Shown here: positions 1 to 4,415 of the stretch, in pieces
Numbering within the stretch: position 1 is the stretch's first letter
Layout of the letters: the number at the start of each line of letters is the position of its first letter
DNA from: Ignavibacteria bacterium
GTDB lineage: Bacteria > Bacteroidota > Ignavibacteria > Tepidaquicellales > OLB5
NCBI GenBank assembly: GCA_030835005.1
Contig: JAUQWT010000156.1
Span: forward strand, 1-7,490
Length of the DNA stretch: 7,490 bases
Direction: 5' to 3'
Position numbers and translations under genes: made by a program
Notes under the pieces: generated by a model
What the model saw: only the letters and a program-made list of their open reading frames with translations
What the model was told of the DNA's origin: nothing
The model's database searches: none

Positions 1-5
1 CAGTA

Positions 6-11
6 TATAAT
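6..11 (+). promoter_or_regulatory. Possible -10 box upstream of the DUF4349 lipoprotein gene
   Basis: The sequence TATAAT lies 27 bases before the ATG at 39 and matches the bacterial -10 consensus exactly. The -35 region falls outside the window, so the promoter cannot be confirmed. In AT-rich DNA a chance match is possible. Confidence 0.3.
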
Positions 12-23
12 TTAACAAATTCC

Positions 24-30
24 AAAGAGG
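24..30 (+). promoter_or_regulatory. Ribosome binding site of the DUF4349 gene
   Basis: AAAGAGG ends 8 bases before the ATG at 39, a normal Shine-Dalgarno spacing, and fixes that start. It is notable because the suf genes in the same window have no such site. Confidence 0.65.
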
Positions 31-38
31 CATAGGCC

Positions 39-977
39 ATGAAATTTAATAAAACACTCATTTTAGCTTATATTTTGCCGTTTATCGTTGTTTTAAGCTC
101 ATGCGGCGATAAGAACGACAAGATATCCTTAACTAATCAGGAACAGCAATCATCAGAAAAGTATAAGAACGATGCGCCTACAAGCCCAACAGGCGTAGTG
201 GATTATGACACAAAGCGCATGGAAGAGAAAGTAGGAAAAGATGACGGCTCATTGAAACAGGTCACTTACCAGCAGGATATCACAGCTAACAATACGCAGG
301 ATAAGCGGATGATCATCCGCACGGGAACGATGAACCTTGAAAACGATAATTTTGATGAAACCGAAGCAAAGGCAAAACAAATTGTAACTAATCTCGGCGG
401 CTATCTGACTAACTCAACTTCACAGGTTAATCAAAGCGGCAAGAAGCAGGGCTCGCTTACAATCCGCGTACAGGCTGAAAAGTACGATGCGCTTCTAACG
501 GAGCTTTCTAAAATTGGCAAAGTAATGAACCAGAACATAACAGGCCGTGATGTAACGGAGGAATATGTTGATGCCGAGGCAAGGCTTAAAACCCAGCGCG
601 AACTTGAAGCAAGACTGCTGAAACTTCTTGCAGAAAAAACCGCAAACTTAACAGCAGTTGTTGAAGTTGAACAGAAGCTTGCCGCTGTAAGAGAAAACAT
701 TGAAAAGACCGAAGGCAGAATGCGTATGCTTAAAGACCAGGCAAGTTATTCAACCTTAACACTAAGCATATTCGAGCCTGCAATACTAAATACTTCTTCA
801 GGCGGATTCTTCTATGAGCTTGAGCGCGGATTCGAAAAAGGATTAACCGGATTTACCTCTATATTAGCCGGATTGATAACAGTGATCATTGCACTCTCCC
901 CAATCCTGTTAATACTTGGATTGATAATCTACTTAACGATCAAATTCATCAAAAAACGTAAAGTGGCAAAAGCATAA
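39..977 (+). CDS. DUF4349 domain lipoprotein with C-terminal membrane anchor
   Basis: The protein has 312 residues. Residues 1-21 form a lipoprotein signal peptide with lipobox L19-S20-S21-C22, so C22 should be lipidated after cleavage. A low-complexity polar linker follows (about 23-85). From about residue 88 the sequence fits the DUF4349 family: an RTGTMNL strand, a conserved NLGGY turn (118-122), the TIRVQAEKYDALL segment, then a charged coiled coil at about 175-233. A strongly hydrophobic stretch at about 272-302 and a basic tail (KFIKKRK) finish it, as is usual for this family. The start is supported by an AAAGAGG ribosome binding site. The function of DUF4349 proteins is not established. 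A lipid anchor at one end and a membrane helix at the other suggest a tethered envelope protein with an extracytoplasmic coiled coil. Confidence in the family is high, in any role low. Confidence 0.88.
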   Translation: MKFNKTLILAYILPFIVVLSSCGDKNDKISLTNQEQQSSEKYKNDAPTSPTGVVDYDTKRMEEKVGKDDGSLKQVTYQQDITANNTQDKRMIIRTGTMNLENDNFDETEAKAKQIVTNLGGYLTNSTSQVNQSGKKQGSLTIRVQAEKYDALLTELSKIGKVMNQNITGRDVTEEYVDAEARLKTQRELEARLLKLLAEKTANLTAVVEVEQKLAAVRENIEKTEGRMRMLKDQASYSTLTLSIFEPAILNTSSGGFFYELERGFEKGLTGFTSILAGLITVIIALSPILLILGLIIYLTIKFIKKRKVAKA

Positions 978-1014
978 ATGTAATTGTTTCAAGATCAGTA
1001 TCCCCAAAAACAAT

Positions 1015-1060
1015 ATAGAACGCAAAAAAGGGACTTTGAAAAAAGTCCCTGTTCTATTTT
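1015..1060. terminator. Bidirectional terminator between convergent genes
   Basis: A perfect 9-bp stem (AGGGACTTT at 1029-1037, AAAGTCCCT at 1042-1050) closes a GAAA loop. Outside it a second 7-bp stem can form, ATAGAAC at 1015-1021 with GTTCTAT at 1051-1057, leaving a 7-nt bulge at 1022-1028 on one side. On the plus strand the outer stem is followed by TTT. On the minus strand the inner stem runs straight into a T-tract (complement of 1024-1028). It lies between the stop at 977 and the convergent stop at 1139, so it can serve both genes. Confidence 0.8.
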
Positions 1061-1138
1061 ATACTGCGGGCACAAAATTAAAGATCTTTCAAAAACACTT
1101 TCCCCCTGTTATCAGAAAGACAGTTTGTTTCTTATTCA

Positions 1139-1678
1139 TTACTTATTATATTTCCTGAGGAATTTCATGCTTTCAAGAAGCTGCTGAGACTGCTCATAAT
1201 ACTTATCGCCCTTTTTCACTTTTTTCAAATGGTACTCGGCATTATCATAGTCTTTCTCACCGATCTTTTTTGAGCCAATGATAAAATGATCTTCAGAAGT
1301 CATATCATCATTTTCTTCGGGATCAGTAGGTTTAACTTTTTCAATTTCTTTTGTTGGTCTTTCAGTGCCTTTAACATCTTCGGTCTTCTTTTCAAACTCA
1401 GGCATAATGGAATCAGATTTCACTAATAAGAAAAATACCCCGGCACCGGCAACAATTAGCATCAATAAAACAGCAACAAGAATAAATTTTGCTGCAGGAT
1501 TCCCTTTACTGCCTGTTGATGAAGCTGAAGTGCGAAATGGATTATTATAGAAAGGCTGAATAAACTCTTTGTAATACTGCGGGTCTGCCTGCTGGTAATG
1601 TTTTGCCAGCTCATCAAAATACTGGCGGCTGTTTTGCCAGTACATCTCCAGTTCCTGTTTTGAAGGTCCCCCTGCCAT
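1139..1678 (-). CDS. Single-pass membrane protein with TPR-like C-terminal region
   Basis: The protein has 179 residues and I recognise no named family. The N-terminal part (1-48) is polar and rich in Tyr, Gln and Phe and probably helical. A short Ser/Gly linker leads to one clear transmembrane helix at about 65-86. Next comes an acidic and lysine-rich linker (about 90-128). The last 45 residues or so (about 131-175) resemble one TPR-like helical hairpin, with small and aromatic residues spaced as in GxxKxxxKDYxxAExxL. The layout suggests a cytoplasmic N-terminus and a periplasmic TPR-like tail, but the orientation is inferred. The ATG at 1678 has no Shine-Dalgarno sequence, and no convincing promoter is visible upstream. 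The gene converges on the lipoprotein gene and shares its terminator. TPR-like tails commonly bind other proteins; the partner is unknown. Confidence 0.75.
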   Translation of the reverse strand: MAGGPSKQELEMYWQNSRQYFDELAKHYQQADPQYYKEFIQPFYNNPFRTSASSTGSKGNPAAKFILVAVLLMLIVAGAGVFFLLVKSDSIMPEFEKKTEDVKGTERPTKEIEKVKPTDPEENDDMTSEDHFIIGSKKIGEKDYDNAEYHLKKVKKGDKYYEQSQQLLESMKFLRKYNK

Positions 1679-1762
1679 AACTTAGAATATATATATCATT
1701 TAGATAAAAGTAAACATATTACTATTTACAGTGTAAAAAGAAGTATCTCTTACATTTTCCTA

Positions 1763-1794
1763 TTGACATGTAGAGAAATATTATATTATATTTG
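1763..1794 (+). promoter_or_regulatory. Promoter of the small RNA candidate
   Basis: TTGACA at 1763-1768 is followed by TATATTTG at 1787-1794. This matches the Bacteroidota consensus exactly (TTG, 21 nt, TAnnTTTG). Read as a sigma70-type promoter it also gives TTGACA, 18 nt, TATATT. Transcription should start near 1800 on the plus strand. Both flanking genes point the other way, so it can only serve the RNA locus that follows. Confidence 0.7.
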
Positions 1795-1799
1795 CATCA

Positions 1800-1926
1800 C
1801 AAGGTTACATAAACGTTCTTTAAGGTAACACAAAGATTATGGCAACAGGAGTTAGCTAGGTAAGGGTGGCTAACGTTTTTAGTAAGAATGCTCCCAGTAT
1901 TCTGAAAAAACCTGTTGCCTTTTTTA
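1800..1926 (+). ncRNA. Unclassified structured small RNA, about 125 nt
   Basis: A good promoter precedes it and a stem plus T-run ends it; no plus-strand protein gene follows within 900 bases. Predicted pairing: a 5' hairpin (GTTAC 1804-1808 with GTAAC 1825-1829, plus TAAA 1810-1813 with TTTA 1819-1822). A long-range 9-bp closing stem follows, GGCAACAGG 1841-1849 with CCTGTTGCC 1911-1919, then six T residues. Inside the closing stem lie two hairpins. One is 1851-1858 with 1867-1874, loop GGTAAGGG. The other is 1885-1891 with 1897-1903, loop TCCCA. Together they make a three-way junction that also acts as terminator. I see no SRP RNA tetraloop motif, tmRNA features or RNase P core, and the Y shape does not fit 6S RNA. 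The class is unknown. The ends are estimated from promoter and terminator positions. Confidence 0.6.
1841..1926 (+). terminator. Terminator stem closing the small RNA
   Basis: The 9-bp perfect stem GGCAACAGG (1841-1849) and CCTGTTGCC (1911-1919) is followed by TTTTTT at 1920-1925. The loop between the arms is 61 nt but collapses into two local hairpins, so the stem is plausible. It would end plus-strand transcription at about 1925. Confidence 0.6.
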
Positions 1927-1939
1927 TTGGAAAAAACGC

Positions 1940-1976
1940 AAAAAAAGCCTTTCTTAATCTGTTTAAGAGAGGCTTT
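1940..1976 (-). terminator. Intrinsic terminator of the ACP-like gene
   Basis: A 14-bp stem with one G-T pair (1944-1957 with 1963-1976) has the 5-nt loop TCTGT. On the minus strand it is followed by T residues (complement of 1940-1943, then a second run from 1931-1936). It lies about 48 bases beyond the stop of the minus-strand gene at 2024-2263. Confidence 0.85.
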
Positions 1977-2023
1977 ATTGCTTAATCTCTGCTAAAGGCA
2001 GGCAGAAACTCTTATATTTTAAG

Positions 2024-2263
2024 CTATCCGAGTTTCTTAATTATCAACTCGGTTGCATTTCCTACTACGACCATACCTGCTTCATCGCCGGGTTCATAAG
2101 TCAACCCAAAAGAGTCTTCAAGTTCTATGAGATATTGCTCGATTTCTTCTTGTGTAGATATCCCAATGCTGTCGAAAGTTGTCAGATCATTTATTAAGTC
2201 CGGATCCTGACTAACATAATCGGCAGTAAAATTAATAACCCTTTGATTGATAGAATTTTCCAT
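2024..2263 (-). CDS. Acyl carrier protein-like protein with atypical carrier site
   Basis: The protein has 79 residues, the usual length of an acyl carrier protein. The second half fits the fold well: a helix ending in LIELEDSFGL (45-54), the acidic PGDEAG turn (58-63), then VVVGNATELIIKKL (65-78), which corresponds to the TVGDLVELI helix of ACPs. In ACPs a 4'-phosphopantetheine attaches to the Ser of a DSL motif, 14 residues before the Phe of the EEEF segment. Here the DSI at 31-33 is too far upstream (20 residues), while the expected place reads GISTQEE (34-40). Either S36/T37 is used after a one-residue shift, or the protein is not modified. No fatty acid or polyketide gene is adjacent. 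The start has no Shine-Dalgarno sequence. I trust the fold more than the carrier activity. Confidence 0.75.
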   Translation of the reverse strand: MENSINQRVINFTADYVSQDPDLINDLTTFDSIGISTQEEIEQYLIELEDSFGLTYEPGDEAGMVVVGNATELIIKKLG

Positions 2264-2292
2264 ATAGTTTACTTTTTTTTTAGTTTTTTGAA

Positions 2293-2357
2293 CAAAAGGC
2301 GAAACGAATCTGATAAATATACCAATATTTAGTCAAATATTCAGTTTCGCCGCTTTG
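2293..2357 (-). terminator. Long imperfect inverted repeat, probable terminator of the DUF2188-like gene
   Basis: GGCGAAAC at 2298-2305 pairs with GTTTCGCC at 2344-2351. The stem continues inward with GAAT 2306-2309 and ATTC 2339-2342 (one bulged base), then an apical AT-rich hairpin (AAATAT 2315-2320 with ATATTT 2325-2330). It can extend outward with CAAA 2293-2296 and TTTG 2354-2357. On the minus strand it is followed by TTTTGTT, which suits termination after the gene ending at 2394. It also sits just upstream of the ACP-like gene, so it could overlap that gene's control region. Confidence 0.55.
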
Positions 2358-2393
2358 TCAGATAGGGGGCCGATAAACTTACTCAGTCAATAA

Positions 2394-2642
2394 TCATTTG
2401 CCAAAATCTATGACTTCCTCGAGGAGTCCGTTGGAATCACAGATCCTAAGCTCAGCCCTCTTGTCATTCAGAATATTTTCTGCATAACAGAGCAGCATAA
2501 GCTTGTATTTTGCTTTCTTGAGAATGCTATTTGAGCCTTCTTTTCTCAGTATCCATCCGATTGAGCCAAAATTTGGCTCGATAAAATACCTATCAGTCAG
2601 AAGGTAATCATGAACATATGTCATCCGGTTCTGCATCCTCAA
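2394..2642 (-). CDS. Small DUF2188-like protein with TTG start
   Basis: Counted from the TTG at 2642 the protein has 82 residues. From about residue 19 it resembles the DUF2188 family of short proteins: a strand with a conserved Trp (W30), RKEGS (33-37), a lysine-rich helix (41-60), then the strand AELRICDSNG (63-72). Family membership is a judgement from the pattern; the function is unknown. TTG is chosen because AAGGAG (2650-2655) lies exactly 7 bases before it. ATG codons at 2636 and 2624 are in frame but badly spaced from that site. An in-frame TGA at 2657-2655 blocks a longer start. The TTG overlaps the stop of a 21-codon ORF upstream, which suggests translational coupling. A long inverted repeat follows the stop. 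Confidence 0.65.
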   Translation of the reverse strand: MRMQNRMTYVHDYLLTDRYFIEPNFGSIGWILRKEGSNSILKKAKYKLMLLCYAENILNDKRAELRICDSNGLLEEVIDFGK

Positions 2643-2704
2643 TCTTTTTCTCCTTCAGCGATCACAAGGATATTCCTGATATACAGATTCATCATGTTTT
2701 GCAT
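2639..2704 (-). CDS. 21-codon ORF overlapping the DUF2188-like gene start
   Basis: The ORF begins at ATG 2704 and ends with TGA 2641-2639, encoding 21 residues that start MQNMMNLYIRNI and end AEGEKD. AGGAGA (2712-2717) lies 7 bases before the ATG, an ideal Shine-Dalgarno site, and a promoter-like sequence is just upstream. The stop overlaps the TTG start of the next gene as TTGA, and that gene's AAGGAG site lies inside this ORF. This fits a leader peptide or coupling ORF. No amino acid run suggests attenuation. It could also be a stable micropeptide with a hydrophobic centre. It is too short to judge by codon use; support comes from the two matching ribosome binding sites and the overlap. Confidence 0.5.
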   Translation of the reverse strand: MQNMMNLYIRNILVIAEGEKD

Positions 2705-2711
2705 GCTTCTA

Positions 2712-2717
2712 TCTCCT
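2712..2717 (-). promoter_or_regulatory. Ribosome binding site of the 21-codon ORF
   Basis: On the minus strand AGGAGA ends 7 bases before ATG 2704. The following gene has AAGGAG (2650-2655) at the same 7-base distance from its TTG. The repeated spacing is the main argument that both starts are used. Confidence 0.6.
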
Positions 2718-2723
2718 GTTATG

Positions 2724-2755
2724 TAAAAATAGAGATTTGAGATTTGATTTGTCAA
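2724..2755 (-). promoter_or_regulatory. Promoter of the 21-codon ORF and DUF2188-like gene
   Basis: On the minus strand TTGACA (2755-2750) is followed by TATTTTTA (2731-2724). The gap between TTG and TA is 21 nt and the -7 element matches TAnnTTTG except at the last base. Transcription would start near 2718-2720, leaving a leader of about 15 nt that just holds the ribosome binding site. Confidence 0.5.
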
Positions 2756-2772
2756 AGAAAATTTTTTCAAAT

Positions 2773-2845
2773 TGTCGAATGTATTATCCGGAAATTAATG
2801 GATTATTGCCAAAAATTAAGGTATTTTAGCATAAACTGTCGAATG
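2773..2845. repeat. 9-bp direct repeat in the divergent control region
   Basis: TGTCGAATG occurs at 2773-2781 and again at 2837-2845, 64 bp start to start (about six helical turns). The first copy lies 18 bp upstream of the leftward -35 element. The second ends two bases before the ATG at 2848. The placement suits a regulator acting on both divergent genes, but two 9-bp copies can arise by chance. Confidence 0.35.
2822..2829 (+). promoter_or_regulatory. Possible -7 element for the 482-residue protein gene
   Basis: TATTTTAG is identical to the -10/-7 element in front of sufB. No convincing -35 element lies 17-21 bases upstream (the best is TGGATT at 2799-2804), so the promoter is weak or needs an activator. 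Confidence 0.25.
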
Positions 2846-2847
2846 AT

Positions 2848-4296
2848 ATGATATATAAAAACTCAAAACTATTGGTTCTTCTAAATACATTCTCAGCAGA
2901 AGAATTCCGGCTGTTTGGTGATTTTGTAAACTCCAGGTTTTTCAATTCAAGCGAGCAGCTAATAAAGTTTTATGACATAATCTCAAAACATTTCCCAGGC
3001 TTAACACATTTGGAAAAGAAAGATATTTTTTCCGGATTATACCCAAATGAAGAATACAAAGACAAAAGGATAAGGGATTTGCTTTCCAGAATGCTCAATC
3101 TAGCTGAAGATTTTCTGGCACATTATGAATTGATGCAGAATGAAGTTACGAAGAAGCACTTTACTCTCGTTCAGCTTGATGGCAGAAATCTGGAAAAGCA
3201 CTTTGTGGCAGTCTCTAAAGAGTTTGACAAGGTCATTGAAAACAACAGACCCATAGACGGAGATTACCTATTGAGTAAGTATTCTGTGTTCAGGATGAAA
3301 AGAGAGTTCCTTCAAAGATTTGTAGCCCTAGGAAAACGTTCTTCCCTGTTCGAAGACATGAATGCAGAAATGAATATGTTTGTAAACTACACAGTTTTCA
3401 GGATACTTGAGTATGGTGTATTCATTTATGGGCAGAAATTCTTTTTCAATGAAAACTATGAAATGAAGTTACTGGATATCATTGTAGAATTCATAAATAA
3501 GAACCCGGAATTTAAGATACCCATTATTGAGATATATCATAAGATGATAGTACTTATCAAAAATCCGGATGATGTTTCCATTTACTACGAGATCAGGGAC
3601 TTGCTGGAAAAGCACAAATCATCCATCCACAGAAAAACATTGAACAGTTTACTGGTGAATCTGTTCAACTATACGAAGATCGAATCTATTAAAGGAAAAC
3701 CACATCTGAAAGCAGAGAACTACAGGCTTCTGAAGGAATCAATAGAAAACGGGCTTTATCCAAGAGAAGGAATTTTCTTTCCTGAAAACTCTTACATAAC
3801 AGTTGTATCAACAGGGCTGCAGCACAGGGATTTCGAATGGACAGAAAAGTTCATGAATGATTTTGTGAAATTGCTGCCGCCGGAAAGGCAGGAAAATGCG
3901 TACAATTACTGTAAGAGCATTTTTAATTACAGAATAAAGAATTACGGTGAAGCATTGGAGGGCCTGGCAAGAGTTTCGATTGATGACTTTTTTTATCAGC
4001 TTAGAGTTAAAAACTACCAGCTTCGTATCTATTTTGAAACAGGTGAATTTGAAACTGCAAATACTTGTATAGATAGTTACAGGCATTTCATAAATACCCA
4101 GAAGTACCTGCCTGATCATCTAAGGATCAGATATACTAATTTCATCAACTTGACTCATCGTTTGGTGAACATATCTTTGGGTGGTAACAGAAATAACCTC
4201 TTTGAGATTGAGCACGATTTGGAGAAACTGGATCCCTCAAAAGTCGAAAATCGAACCTGGCTCATCGATCGGCTTAACACCATAAAAAACGCATGA
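2848..4296 (+). CDS. Uncharacterised alpha-helical protein, 482 residues
   Basis: I do not recognise a named domain. The sequence is soluble and helix-rich, with no signal peptide or membrane segment. The N-terminal part has the pattern FSAEEFRLFGDFVNSRFFN (15-33), then a segment on the lines of KKDIFSGLYPNEEYKDKRIRDLLSRM, which I associate with unannotated proteins common in Bacteroidota and Ignavibacteria. The rest has regularly spaced aromatic and leucine residues, and a C-terminal part (about 340-480) that looks like TPR-type helical pairs, for example YRIKNYGEALEGLARV and YFETGEFETANTCI. A scaffold or protein-binding role is the natural guess, without direct support. The ATG at 2848 has no Shine-Dalgarno sequence. 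It lies 119 bp upstream of sufB, but sufB has its own promoter, so a shared function is not implied. Confidence 0.8.
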   Translation: MIYKNSKLLVLLNTFSAEEFRLFGDFVNSRFFNSSEQLIKFYDIISKHFPGLTHLEKKDIFSGLYPNEEYKDKRIRDLLSRMLNLAEDFLAHYELMQNEVTKKHFTLVQLDGRNLEKHFVAVSKEFDKVIENNRPIDGDYLLSKYSVFRMKREFLQRFVALGKRSSLFEDMNAEMNMFVNYTVFRILEYGVFIYGQKFFFNENYEMKLLDIIVEFINKNPEFKIPIIEIYHKMIVLIKNPDDVSIYYEIRDLLEKHKSSIHRKTLNSLLVNLFNYTKIESIKGKPHLKAENYRLLKESIENGLYPREGIFFPENSYITVVSTGLQHRDFEWTEKFMNDFVKLLPPERQENAYNYCKSIFNYRIKNYGEALEGLARVSIDDFFYQLRVKNYQLRIYFETGEFETANTCIDSYRHFINTQKYLPDHLRIRYTNFINLTHRLVNISLGGNRNNLFEIEHDLEKLDPSKVENRTWLIDRLNTIKNA

Positions 4297-4299
4297 TTA

Positions 4300-4310
4300 C
4301 GAATTATTCG
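4300..4310. promoter_or_regulatory. Small palindrome upstream of the suf promoter
   Basis: CGAATTATTCG is a perfect dyad around a central T, located 31 bp before the sufB -35 element. It could be an operator half of a larger site, but it is short and AT-rich, and no regulator gene is nearby to support it. Confidence 0.2.
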
Positions 4311-4341
4311 AAATTATGGAGAATTATACTGGTTTTTAATC

Positions 4342-4370
4342 TTGACTTTTTTGTATAGATAGAGTATTTT
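4342..4370 (+). promoter_or_regulatory. Promoter of the suf operon
   Basis: TTGACT at 4342-4347 and TATTTT at 4365-4370 are 17 nt apart, the optimal sigma70-type spacing. In the Bacteroidota reading TTG is 20 nt from TATTTTAG. Transcription should start near 4377, giving an untranslated leader of about 38 nt without a Shine-Dalgarno site before sufB. No IscR-like site could be recognised with confidence. Confidence 0.6.
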
Positions 4371-4415
4371 AGTGAATTATCTTTTCATTCAAAAACTTTT
4401 TTACAAGTATAAACA

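Noticed and set aside
984..1187. 67-codon plus-strand ORF after the lipoprotein gene
   Set aside because: It runs through the bidirectional terminator and into the end of the convergent gene, and its product has no protein-like pattern.
1679..1750. Promoter for the minus-strand membrane protein gene
   Set aside because: A TATGTTTA element (complement of 1706-1713) is present, but no TTG-like element lies at the required distance, so I could not support it.
1839..1859. Six-codon ORF (MATGVS) inside the small RNA, suggesting a leader peptide attenuator
   Set aside because: No plus-strand gene follows for about 900 bases, so there is nothing to attenuate, and no ribosome binding site precedes it.
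1800..1926. Identification of the small RNA as SRP RNA, 6S RNA or a known riboswitch
   Set aside because: The SRP tetraloop motif is absent, the fold is a Y rather than a long rod with a central bubble, and no downstream gene exists for a riboswitch.
3808..4119. 103-codon antisense ORF within the 482-residue gene
   Set aside because: It overlaps a well-formed coding frame entirely and its translation shows no motif or start signal.
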